Shown here: one piece after another, positions 23,771-33,691 of the stretch | Layout: each line of letters opens with the position of its first letter | How positions within the stretch are numbered: position 1 is the first letter of the stretch | Assembly: GCF_019175385.1 (NCBI RefSeq) | Contig: NC_083339.1 | Coordinates: 46,610,074 to 46,674,073, forward strand | From: Lycium barbarum | Taxonomy: Eukaryota > Streptophyta > Magnoliopsida > Solanales > Solanaceae | Length of the DNA: 64,000 nt | Reading direction: 5' to 3' | Made by a program: the position numbers and the translations under genes | Notes under the pieces: model-generated | Told to the model about the DNA's origin: nothing | Databases searched by the model: none | Seen by the model: the letters and a program-made list of their open reading frames with translations, nothing else

Positions 23771-25155
23771 ACGACCACTGTTCACCCAGCACAAAATATT
23801 CAATTCATTAAATATGAGGATCAAGACTTATCTTATTTCATTTACAACATTACACCACTTCTCTCTAGAACTTCTCTCTATATTTATTATATGAGTTTCC
23901 AAGGATTATAAGTCATCCATAACATTAAGACAAGTGAATCAAGGATAAGGGAGTCATCAAGGATCATCCAAGTCAAGAAATCTAAATGGAGAAAAACTAG
24001 GGTTTTGCTCAAAGAAGAGTATTATCAACCAAAGCTTGTTCCTACAACTTCTAAGGTAAGATTCATGATTTTTACAAGATGTTTAAGGTATTGAAGAATT
24101 AAAATACATGGATTGTAGAAAATGTGGTCAACTAGGTCATGAATGATGAATAGTGACATTTTGAGAAATAGTTTGAATTGAGTTATGAATATTGTTGTGT
24201 TGTGATATGAATGTGTTATAAATGGTATTAAGATCATGAACTAAATACTTTAGACGAATGGACGAAGATGGGTGTTATAATCATGAATGTGGGTGAATTA
24301 GAGGCAAATTGAGGAATCTAGATAATGTGGTTAATGTGAATGACTAATGGCCATTGTTATGACATTAATGAAGGTATAAACGCTAGCATTGGAAGGGAAC
24401 GTGCAAGTGTAGAATAGTTCGACGGAAAGGTATGTAAGGCTAACCCTTCTTTCATAAGGCATGGTTCTTGGCCGAATTCCTAAATTCCTCTATATGAGTA
24501 TGTTGTCTCCACATGGTTGGCATTCCAAGCTCATAAGCTCACGACCCTTGATATGTACTATGATTTTACTATGTTCCTCGCTTGACGAGTAAGTCCATAA
24601 TGTAGATGTAACGATAGTGATGAGGATAGAAATGATGATGAGAGTAAAATGAGATTAAAGATGCTTACCAGCTATGATGTATGTATATGTGCCTATGAAG
24701 GGCTATAATGATACCCCGAGCTTATAAAGCCGGGTAGGATATATTTATATGTATAAAGTATGTATACGATTAAGTAAGGCGCGCACACCTCTGCAGAGGG
24801 TACGGATAACCCTGATGCCTTGGTAGGGCCAGGTATGTATGACCTTGAGCCTTGGTTGGCCAAGTATGTATAAGACACCGATCCCATGAGGTTGGGTATG
24901 CTATGTAAATGCTATGTATATGAAATGACTATGTATATAATATGAATATGAATGTGAAAAGACTATGTATAGTAATACGAATAAGGACATGTATACGAAT
25001 ATGAGCACAAGTATGGTACGAGTATTATTATGGGATACGAACGACGGTGTATGCAAGTAAGCGACATGATGATGATATTACTGTCTCCCCTCCTATGCTA
25101 TCTTCATATGATATCTATTATGCTTCTATATTGATGCTGATCATGCTTTACATAC

Positions 25156-25213
25156 TCAGTACATTCTTTGTACTGACGTCCTTTTGTTTGTGGACGCTGC
25201 GTCATGCCCGCAG
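25156..25213 (+). other. Three-hairpin module, LTR F copy
   Basis: TCAGTAC (25156-25162)/GTACTGA (25170-25176); CGTCC (25177-25181)/GGACG (25192-25196); CTGCG (25197-25201)/CGCAG (25209-25213). Every stem is perfect and no base lies between neighbouring stems. Confidence 0.85.
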
Positions 25214-25653
25214 GGAGACAGATTTGATCCTTAGCTGCTTATTCGGGGATTTCATAGAGAGCTCCATTTCCTTCGGAGCCATATCTTTTGGGTACTCAAT
25301 CTTTTGTGTATATAATTATAGGCATAGCGGGGTCCTGTCCCGCTAATGTGATATGTTATACTCTTAGAGGCTCGTAGACATGTGTGTGTGTGGGTAGATG
25401 TGTTTGGCCTTGTCGGCCTATGTTTTGTATATCATTTTGTCGGCCCCGTTGGCCCATGTATATTGATGTGGCATGAATGCCTATGATGATATAAATGTGC
25501 GGTTGTCCATATGGGACTAGTTGACGAATGAATGGAAATGCATGTATGATTATGGGGATCACCTAGATGTAAGTATAAGAGTAAGCTAAGAGGGTGCTCA
25601 GGTGGGTTATCACCGGGTGCTCGTCGCGGCCCCGAGTCGGGTCGTGACAAATG

Positions 25654-25665
25654 TGGTATCAGAGC
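25654..25665 (+). other. Primer binding site, element F
   Basis: Exact TGGTATCAGAGC, complementary to the 3' end of initiator tRNA-Met, four bases after the LTR. Confidence 0.95.
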
Positions 25666-25859
25666 AGTTCAGTCCTAGGATGTGTCTACGAGCCGTGTTT
25701 AGTAGAGTCTTGGTTATGGGTGTGTTGCGCGCCACACTTATAAACGAGAAGCTGCGGACATCTTAGGAATATATGACCTTCTTTCTTCATAAGAATCGTG
25801 TGATAGAGCTATGATGTAAGAAATTCTTGTTCCTAAATCGTGTGTTGTGTATTTCAGAG

Positions 25860-27369
25860 ATGCCTAAAAAGAAAAAAGCTACAGCAGCCCAAAAGGGCAA
25901 GACGGTGGCAGAAAAGCGGGCTGAAAAAGCACCGCCACCGGTAGTAGAGGAAGATGAGTCCCAGAGTGCGGCTTAATCTCAGTCCTCCCAGACAGTGCCT
26001 ATTACTGAGGACCACGTGGGAGCCTCAGCCCTAGCTCCAGCTCCTCCACCGAATACTTCAGGCCAAGATATGAGAGAGGCCAGTAATTTGTTGACTCAGT
26101 TGGTTGCGGCCCAGACTCAGAGGCCAAGCGCAGGGCAAGGTGACAGGACTGTTAGTGCAAGGGCCCGTGACTTCATTGCTTTGAAACCCCTGGAATTCTT
26201 TAGGTCGAAACTGGAGGAGGATCGCCAGGACTTTATTGATGGTATGCTAAGGACGCCCCGGTTGATACATGCTTCAGACACTGAATCGGTGGAGCTAGCG
26301 TCATATAGATTGAGGGATGTCTCAATCCAGTGGTTTACGGTTTGGATGGCTTCGCGGGGAGCCAATGCACCTCCGCCGGTATGGCAAGAGTTTGTCGATG
26401 CTTTTCTCCGTCACTACATGCCTCCAGAAGTTCGGCGAGCTAGGGCCGATAAATTCTTGAATCTGAGGCAAGGTAGCATGAGTGCTACAGAGTATAGTCT
26501 CCGCTTCAATTCCATGGATAGGTATGCTTCGGCCATGGTAGCGGATATGGGCGATCGGGTGCACCGATTTGTGAAAGGCCTAGGGCCACACTTGATGGAT
26601 AAATGTTTGACTGCGTCCCTTCAGGATGGTATGGATATTGCACGCATTCAGGCACATGCTCAGGAATTAAAGGAACACCTACAGCAGCGGAGAAATGAAC
26701 GTGAGCAGGATAGGGGCCATAACAAGAGGGCCAGACCTTCGGGTTCGAGGAGCGAGTCCAGGGGTGGACACAGACAGCAGTTTCCCAGCCATTCATGCTA
26801 TTCTATGACCAGTACACCTCCACAGTTCACGGGGCCGAGATTTGACAGATCTACTCGTTCCGAGCCGAGTCAGGGTTATTCGGGGTCTCAGTTTAGAGGT
26901 GATTCAGGCCAGCCAAGGCCACCCGTACCACGATGTTCTCAGTGTGGAAAGTTGCATTGGGGTCAGTGCCGATCAGGTTCAGACGCTTGCTATTCGTGTG
27001 GTCGGCCAAGCCATATTATGCGTGATTGCCCCTCAGTGCAGGGTAGAGGTAGGACCCAGCCATCAGGGTCGGTAGCCGGATCTTCAGCATCTGTACGCCC
27101 TACGGGGCCAGGTTCACATGCGCCAGTCGGCCATCGTAGGGGTAGGGGCAGAGCTCCGAGTACTAGCGGTCCTCAGCACCATATTTATACTTTGGCTGGA
27201 CGCCAAGATCTTGAGTCTTCTCCTGATGTGGTCACAGGTATATTATCGGTATTTTCTCATGATGTATACGCTTTGATTGATCCGGGCTCCACATTATCAT
27301 ATGTTACTCCATATATTGTGGGTCGATTTATAATTGAGCCGGAGTCGATCAAACCTTTTGAGGTGTCTA
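25860..27369 (+). pseudogene. gag: Element F gag plus start of protease (interrupted)
   Basis: This is the structural protein gene of a Tekay/Del-like chromovirus: capsid and nucleocapsid, forming the cytoplasmic particle in which reverse transcription occurs. ATG at 25860 opens a Lys-rich N-terminus, but a TAA at 25974-25976 stops it after 38 codons. The same frame then stays open from 25977 to the insertion. Counting from 25995, the gag core is at about residues 50-215 (W-F-T-V-W, F-V-D-A-F-L-R-H-Y-M-P). Two Cys-His motifs follow: C-S-Q-C-G-K-L-H-W-G-Q-C near 313 and a standard knuckle CYSCGRPSHIMRDC at 332-345. The aspartic protease starts later, with D-P-G-S-T at 429-433 (consensus D-S/T-G). 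The frame is cut at 27369 by element I. Apart from the one stop the reading is intact, so this copy is much younger than J. Confidence 0.93.
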
Positions 27370-30066
27370 TGTTATATCCCGTATTTTCGCGTATTCGGAA
27401 AAATTCAAAATAATTTTGATTTGTAAGGAATAAGGTCATATGTGATTTAAATTAATATATGTGTGTGTTGTTCATGAAAAATATTGATGTGGAAACACGG
27501 AGGAAAGCCAAGGGACAAAAATTGGAATCTCGGAAACTTGTTTCATAAATTACAAAGTTTAGCCATCAATTGGGCTAAAAAAAAAGAGAGAACAAAAGGC
27601 CCAAGATGGTAGGGTGGCTGGCCATGGCCTAGAAACGGAGGCCCAAGCCCATGTTTTTTTTTAAAAATTTGGGCATGTGATGAATTAATAAAGAGAGGTC
27701 ATCCTTATTCATTTTCAAGAACCTTCAAGAAGATAAATGGAGAGCAAGACTTAAGGGGATTTCGGCCAAACGGTTGGAAATTCAAGATCAATTTTGAGCT
27801 ATCAAAAATTAATTTCTTCAAGAAAACTTGCTAATTGAAAGGCGCTTGTTAACGTGGAAGTGTTGTTAGAAGCGTTAGATTGCTCGTTTTCTCTATCTAC
27901 CACTTTAGGCAAGTTGAGAAGTTGACGAGGAAAGGTGAGTTCTAATCTTGTTTTATGTGTTATAAATGGTTTATATGTGTTGTTGTGTGCTAGAATGGAA
28001 GAAATTCATGATAAGAGTCAAGTTGAAGTTGGGTCGTGTGGAAGGTGTTTTGCCGTGTGTGTATGTGATGCTCAAAGTGATGTATTAGCTTTAGTTGGCA
28101 TGTTTTGATTGTTGTAGTGTGAAGGAAAGAATGAAAATTCATCTTTGTGTATGGGTGTGGTGTTGGCCGTATGCCCCCCCTTTTGTGTAGTTGAGAATGA
28201 ATAAATCGTCGTTAGTATTTAAGTTGTCGTCGTTGTGGATCCTATGAAGAAAAATGCAAGTTTAACGACTCAAAGTGATGTTGTGGTGGTTATGGGTTGA
28301 TTTGGAAATTAATGTGAATTTTATATAATTTTTGTATTTGTTAGGATTGCATTGTTAATGTGTGGATTAATGGTATAAGTCATGAATTTGGAAGGAATGA
28401 ATGTGTTATAGTTGAGGTTCTCGGGTTTGGGGCAATTTCGGGTGAGTTGGAGTACTATTTTGGATGTTTGAAAAATTGTGTGAATTGTTTGAAATGCTCT
28501 TGAATGCTGTTGACATGAGTTCGGGCTAGTATTTGAGTGTATAGGCATTGATGTTGGCTTGAAGGTAAGCCATTAAAGTGAACGTAGTGAATATTGTTGT
28601 ATTATGTAGAAAGAGTACTTGATGCTAGAGTGCGTTTTGAATTGGTTATTGATGTTGCTAGATTGGTTGTTGGTGTTATTGTTGATTTGGCCGAGTTAAA
28701 TTCTCGGGGTGTTGAATTTATAGGGGAAATGCTGCCGGAATTTCGGTAGACAAATATGAACCTAAATTGAATTGTTAAAAGTTCACAACTCACATTTGGC
28801 ACTTATGACCAATTGTAGGTTTTTGGCGAAACGGAGTTTGATTTTGGACAAGCGTAAGGAGCGCGAAAGGTATGTAAGGCTACCCCATTCCTTCTTTTGG
28901 CATGTCCTAGGTATACTAGGTCGATATCGGAGCCCCGGGGGCAATTCTGTTCATGGAAATCCGAACTTGAAATCGAGTACTATTCATTTCATTGAATTGA
29001 ACCATAAAACTCACATTTTGTTGAAAAGTGATCAAACGTCCGAAACTTTTGTAAATGTAATCAAATCGCTTCGAAACTTCCTTGGATGATTCTATAGACC
29101 TTAATATCCGAGATTCATGTCCGCCACCTCGACTTGATCCGAGGTGGACCCACTATTCCCGAATCCTCCCCTATTGTTCTACTTGGCTTAAGTCCGTACA
29201 ATAATTAAAGGAAACTCTTGGTTGTTGTCCCGATTACCAAACGATGGTTGTCTTACTATTCCATTGAGTTCTTAATCTATATTATGATATGTACACGCGA
29301 TCCTATAAATTATATTTGGTCTGATCCGTAAGATATCCGGGAGTAATTCACTTCTAAAGTGCTAGCTAAAATGTTCCGAGTCTTCCTATGATTCTGAATT
29401 ATATTGATAGAAGTATGCCTGACATGATCCACCTTACGACATGATTGAGTAACGAAATAAGTATACAGAATTTGTGTCGGAAAGAATATTATGAGTCATA
29501 ATGTCCCCAACTTTCGTGAAGCATGTTGTAAAGAGGATTTTGTAAGTATGATAACACGAATGATGGTTTCACCGAAGCTTGATATATTACGATACGTACA
29601 CATGATTTCGAAAGTTTATTTGATTTCATCCATATGAAGTTGACACGATACCTAAAGACCTATTTGATATATTCCTTAGATGTTAATAAAGAAAATAAGT
29701 GATATAATTGATACCTTGAGATGTAGTGGTGTGTGCGTACGAATCTAAGTTGTACTTAATTTGCTCTATACGTCATCCGAAAGATAGCTGATACGACTAA
29801 TACTTCGGTTTTGCAAAGATTGACTTCCGAAACATTTATGGAGCGTTCCGTACTTCGAACGCTCGTAACTTTCGTATGCTAGTTCCGATTGACCCGAAGC
29901 TTGTTTCTGGACCTCCAGATGCCGATAATGTGTTTGCATATAAGTATGTGTGTATCTCGGGTCTTGATTGTGTGCATATGGTTTCGCTCTACTCTGTTCG
30001 TGTAAGCTTTGATTTGGATTTCACTGAGCCCGGGCCAGGATATGTTCTCGTGCGTACTTCTCTGCA

Positions 30067-30350
30067 TTATTCACCGCGTCCCTCTCACTTGCGGACTGGG
30101 GCACGTATATGTACATGATATGATTATGGGGAGGTGGCCAGGATGGCATATGATGACTCCATTCACCGCGTTCCGTAAAAGAAGGTCGGGGCACGTTATA
30201 TGCATGCATGATACATGACATTGACATACATGGAATATGATTCACCACGTCCCTTACCAAGGGCCGGGGCATGATACATGAACATTTGATATATGATGTT
30301 AATATATATGATTCCATTTACCGCGTCCCTCACAAAGGGCCGGGGCATGT
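30067..30350 (+). repeat. Hairpin repeat array, 5' LTR of I
   Basis: Four units ACCGCGTCCC(T)...AAGGGCCGGGGCA spaced 65-80 bp apart. Each folds through CCCTT/AAGGG or CCCTC/AAGGG. The array is repeated at about 36384-36667 in the 3' LTR. Confidence 0.85.
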
Positions 30351-30595
30351 TATTTGACATATACATATAAGATATACGATCCTGTCATGCACACCCTGAG
30401 TCTGGTAGGTAAGCTTTTGGTACACAGGATGATTCACATATTTATTATATTTCTTCTGGCCTCCGACATCGACATATAAACATGTAGATGACTTGTGTGT
30501 GGAAGGTAAGCACTCTAGTGTTTTGGATAGCATACTTGCTTTGGTACCGTTGTTCTGGTTATGTTTCTATTTTCTGTATTCCATGCTTTACATGC

Positions 30596-30653
30596 TCAGT
30601 ACATATTCCGTACTGACCCCCTTTCTTCGGGGGCTGCGCTTCATTCTACGCAG
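30596..30653 (+). other. Three-hairpin module, 5' LTR of I
   Basis: TCAGTAC (30596-30602)/GTACTGA (30610-30616); CCCCC (30617-30621)/GGGGG (30629-30633); CTGCG (30634-30638)/CGCAG (30649-30653). All three stems are perfect and contiguous. Stem 2 differs from CGTCC/GGACG of LTR F at matching positions on both arms. Confidence 0.85.
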
Positions 30654-30793
30654 GTACAGACGCTTACTGTGGTGGTCCGCCAGCCTAGGTACACAGTCTG
30701 CTTTTGGGAGTGCTCCTTTGTTCCGGAGCCCACCTTTTTGGTACAGATCCGTCAGTTGTACATATTGTTGTGCTTATGATTATTCTGGGGTAC

Positions 30794-30812
30794 GGCGGGG
30801 CCCTGTCTCGCC
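30794..30812 (+). other. Fourth hairpin, 5' LTR of I
   Basis: GGCGGG/CTCGCC with a 7-nt loop; one G-U pair. Confidence 0.7.
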
Positions 30813-31100
30813 ATGTGATTTTGTTGTCTGTATTAGGGGCCTGTAGACATGTATGTGGGTTACGGGTCATGTTTGCTCAGAAATGCTTACTTGGTTTATG
30901 TTTGATTCTCCCCTGCATTACGTTAACATAATCGGGTCACGTGTATGATATAAATAACGGGTTAAAGGATATGTTTATAATTTGTACGCACGAGGTTCGA
31001 GAAAAAAAAATGTATGTGTAAGAGTGATTCGGTTGGTAAGTATGTACGGGTGCCCATATCGGGCACTAGTCACGGCCACGGGGTTGGGTAGTGACAGAAG

Positions 31101-31112
31101 TGGTATCAGAGC
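31101..31112 (+). other. Primer binding site, element I
   Basis: Exact TGGTATCAGAGC, five bases from the LTR end. Confidence 0.95.
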
Positions 31113-31300
31113 GGTTTGTCCTCGGAATGTCTACAGGCCGTGTCTAGTAGAGTCTTGTTTATCGGTGTGTTGTGCACCACATCTATAAACAGGAGGCTAC
31201 AGGACATTTAGAGTGTTACCTTTCTTTGGATCTTAGATCGTGCCATAGAGCTGTGCTATTAGAATGATTCTGTTCTGATCGGTTGTTGTGTTTTTCAGTG

Positions 31301-32823
31301 ATGCCTCCGAAGAAGGCTACGGCTGCCCAGAAGGGTAAGGATGGTCGGAGAGACCAGTCAGGCGCAGCGAGTTACCCGGGCTAGTGTTCAGGATTTGCCC
31401 GAGGTTGTACCCCACTCAGAGGGATCTGCTACACCACCGGCGGAGCCTGGAGCAGGTCCATCAGTAGCTCCAGGGGCCCGAGTACCCGTACCCGAGCCTC
31501 CAGCTCCTCAGCCAGGGGCGGAGGACAGGACACTGAGAGAGGCTGTGCAGTTATTGACTACGTTGGTAACGGGGCAGGCTCGCAGACGCAGGCGGAGAGA
31601 TGACGATGATGATGACAGGCGTGATAGCCTAAGGGTTCGAGAGTTGCTATTATGTGCCCCCCAGAGTTTTTCGGGTCTAAGCCTGACGAGGACACCCATG
31701 ACTTCATTCGGGGGATGCGGCGCTCATTGGACTTAGTCAGGGCTTCAGAGACCGAGTCTGTCGAGTTGGCCGCGCACAGATTGCGGGATGTTGCTGCTAA
31801 CTGGTACGAGTCCTGGGAGCTATCCAGGGGTGAGGGTGTTTCCCCAGCTACTTGGGACGAGTTCGTGGCTGCTTTTACCCGTCACTTTTTGCCACCAGAG
31901 TTACGGCGGGCGCGGGTAGATCGATTTTTGCATCTGCAGCAGAGGGGTCGGAGTGTTCGTGAGTTTAATTTGGAGTTTGATTCTCTGGCCCAGTATGCAC
32001 CTGCTATAGTAGCAGATATGACTGACCGGATGCACCGGTACGTGATGGAGTTAGACCGCTATTTGATTGATGGCTGCATGGCGGTGGCATTGCAGACCGA
32101 CATGGATATCGCCCGGCTACAGGCCTATGCTCAGGGTATGGAGGACCGACACAGGGCTGATTATCCTAGTAGGGATCGAGACAGGAGGCCGCCCAAGAGG
32201 GCCAGGTCCATGGGATACTCTGGGGAGTTTCGAGGTGGACAGCCTCAACAGTATGTTAGACAGTCTTCTCAGCTAGCGCAAAGTGCGCCCCCGAGAGATT
32301 TGATAGTGTCAGATATTCAGGAGCTGGCCAGAGCTCTAGGGCTCCCGATTCACAGGTAAGTGGCGGGCTCAGCCAGACTAGGTCACTTATGCCTCAGTGT
32401 CCCTAGTGCGGTAGGCGCCATTTGGGAGAGTGTCGTCGCGCCACCGATGCTTGTTTTACTTGCGGCCGTCAAGGCCATGTTATGAGGGAGTGCCCGTATA
32501 GGGGAGGTTCAGGTGGTTCAGCCCAGCCCACTGGGTCAGTTGCTGGCTCGTCTCTCCCTTCTGTAGCTATGCGCCCCACGGGGCAGGGTGTGCCGATACC
32601 AGCAGGCCGCGGCAGAGGTCGTGGCGGAGCTCCCAGTTCCAGCGGTCCTTCGAACCGCTTGTATGCGTTGGCCAGCCGACAGGATCAGGAGGCGCCACCA
32701 GATGCAGTTACAGGTATATTATTAACTTTCTTCCGAAATGAATATGTGCTGATATATATTTCCCCCCGATTGCTAGTAAAACTAGGATGAGATCCGAATC
32801 GATAAAACCGTCTGTGGTAGTCC
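31301..32823 (+). pseudogene. gag: Element I gag plus protease remnant, frameshifted
   Basis: The ATG at 31301 gives a start like that of F (M-P-P-K-K-A-T-A-A-Q-K-G-K). The frame then shifts near 31335 to the one open from 31341, and again near 31650 to the frame open to 32359. The middle frame is Pro-rich with an R-R-R-R-R-R / D-D-D-D-D-D run. The third frame holds the gag core (W-Y-E-S-W-E-L, F-V-A-A-F-T-R-H-F-L-P-P-E-L-R). A further shift and a stop inside the first Cys motif precede the knuckle CFTCGRQGHVMREC near 32452-32493. The protease is a stub: V-T-G-I-L-L is visible but the D-x-G-S/T active site has been lost by deletion around 32735-32790, and only a trace of the following S-I-K-P remains. 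At least three frame changes make it non-functional. Confidence 0.92.
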
Positions 32824-32996
32824 TATGTACAAATGAAAGTGCATGTTCAAAAAAAAAAAAGGGGCCTAACCCGGTAGTTTCATAATAATAAACGATCCTC
32901 TCCAGATCGGAGTGGGACCCGCTACGAGAACCTTCCGGAAAGTGTTAAGACACCGACCTGCCTTAAAGTGCGTGACAAAGGTCGTGTGAGACAGTC
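32824..32996 (+). mobile_element. Non-coding segment after gag in I
   Basis: Starts after a short poly-A (about 32849-32861). From roughly 32920 it is recognisably related to the DNA just upstream of the 5S-like segment in H (49505-49590 read on the minus strand). No coding signal. Confidence 0.6.
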
Positions 32997-33110
32997 GACG
33001 CGATTATACCAGCACTAATGCATCAAAATGCACAGAAGTTTCGGGGTTAAGCGTGCTAGGGGCGGAGCAATTTTGGGATGGGTGACCCCCTGGGAAGTAC
33101 ACCAAAATTT
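32997..33110 (+). ncRNA. 5S rRNA-derived segment in element I
   Basis: It follows plant 5S rRNA from its 5' part (GCGATTATACCAGCACTAAT at 33000-33019) through GGTTAAGCGTGCT (33045-33057; box A) to GGGATGGGTGACCCCCTGGG (33075-33094; box C). The middle and the ends have diverged, so a closed terminal stem is unlikely. The comparison is with my memory of the conserved plant gene. The orientation is that of the element. It is more likely a captured, decayed or repurposed 5S copy than a working 5S gene. Whether RNA polymerase III reads it cannot be told from sequence. Confidence 0.87.
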
Positions 33111-33636
33111 GCGTAAATGTAAATATAAAAGGAAGAGGGGAAACCAGGGGTAACCTAAAGGAAATAAGAATGTACCAAATGGTTAGGCAGCCTAGATAGG
33201 TCGGATAGGCCAAAGCAGACCCGGTCGGTGAAGAAGAAGGAAACACAAGACAGTTTTGGAATTAGGGTAAGTTTGAATAATGCGTTTGGAAGTGTTTTGT
33301 GAGTAAATGGTAATAAATGCGTAAATATGCGTATAACATCCCGTCTATGGCCGTACCGATCGGTGGTGGGCCCCAGCAGCCAGTGTAGAGACATATGAAA
33401 TATATTAGCCGAACGAAAGTTAAGAGACAAGTAAAGGATAGGGTATAGATATTATGAAATGAACTGATACTAATCTCACTACAGTAAGGGTAGAAGATTC
33501 CGATGCGACGATACGTGGAAAGGAAGGAAAAGTAAGTAAATGGAAGACAAGGAGATAGCAATTATAATGCTTGAAAAGTTATGAAGGGAGGAAAGAAACT
33601 TCCCCGAAGTATTACACGAACCCCCTAAGGTTAATT
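33111..33636 (+). mobile_element. Non-coding 3' region of element I
   Basis: Purine-rich, no domain seen. Parts are related to H: the stretch after the 5S segment (about 33125-33240) and one near 33330-33380 align by eye with 49270-49380 and 49110-49160 on the minus strand. This is therefore an old shared backbone, not random filler. Confidence 0.6.
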
Positions 33637-33658
33637 GAACATTCGAGGACGAATGTTC
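33637..33658 (+). other. Palindrome before the polypurine tract, element I
   Basis: GAACATTCG and CGAATGTTC form a perfect 9-bp inverted repeat around AGGA. The same palindrome stands before the polypurine tract of H (46015-46034). Confidence 0.85.
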
Positions 33659-33660
33659 TT

Positions 33661-33691
33661 AAGGGGGGGGGGGGGGGGGGGGGGGGGAGGA
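33661..33691 (+). other. Polypurine tract with a run of 25 G, element I
   Basis: AA, 25 consecutive G, then AGGA directly before TGTTATATCC. This is the expected site for plus-strand primer formation. The G run may have been lengthened by replication slippage, and its exact length may be a sequencing or assembly artefact. Confidence 0.88.

Larger units (their letters stand above)
23334..25649 (+). mobile_element. 5' LTR of element F (2,316 bp)
   Basis: Starts TGTTACACCTCGG at 23334 and ends GGGTCGTGACA at 25649, four bases before a perfect PBS. Close relative of solo LTRs A and B in opposite orientation. Order along the LTR: ACGGWCCGT palindromes (about 23505-23770) in U3, diverged repeat units (about 24780-24900), hairpin module (25156-25213), fourth hairpin AGCGGG/CCCGCT (25326-25344), then a conserved stretch around 'agaggctcgtagacat'. 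The transcript start should lie between the repeats and the hairpins, but I cannot place it. Confidence 0.95.
27370..31096 (+). mobile_element. 5' LTR of element I
   Basis: 3,727 bp from TGTTATATCCC to GGGTAGTGACA; one base near the end differs from GGGTCGTGACA of the 3' LTR. It is unusually long. It contains four hairpin repeat units (about 30067-30350), the hairpin module (30596-30653) and the fourth hairpin (30794-30812). Short open frames shared by both LTRs (for example at 28772-29089 and 29876-30118) have no recognisable domain, and I do not call them genes. Confidence 0.96.

Noticed and set aside
27986..28130. Open frames common to both LTRs of element I (e.g. 28602-28802, 28772-29089, 29876-30118)
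   Set aside because: They recur only because the LTRs are duplicates. No domain, composition or start context supports a gene.
32997..33110. A functional 5S rRNA gene
   Set aside because: Ends and middle have diverged, no closing stem, and the copy is embedded in a retrotransposon; called 5S-derived instead.
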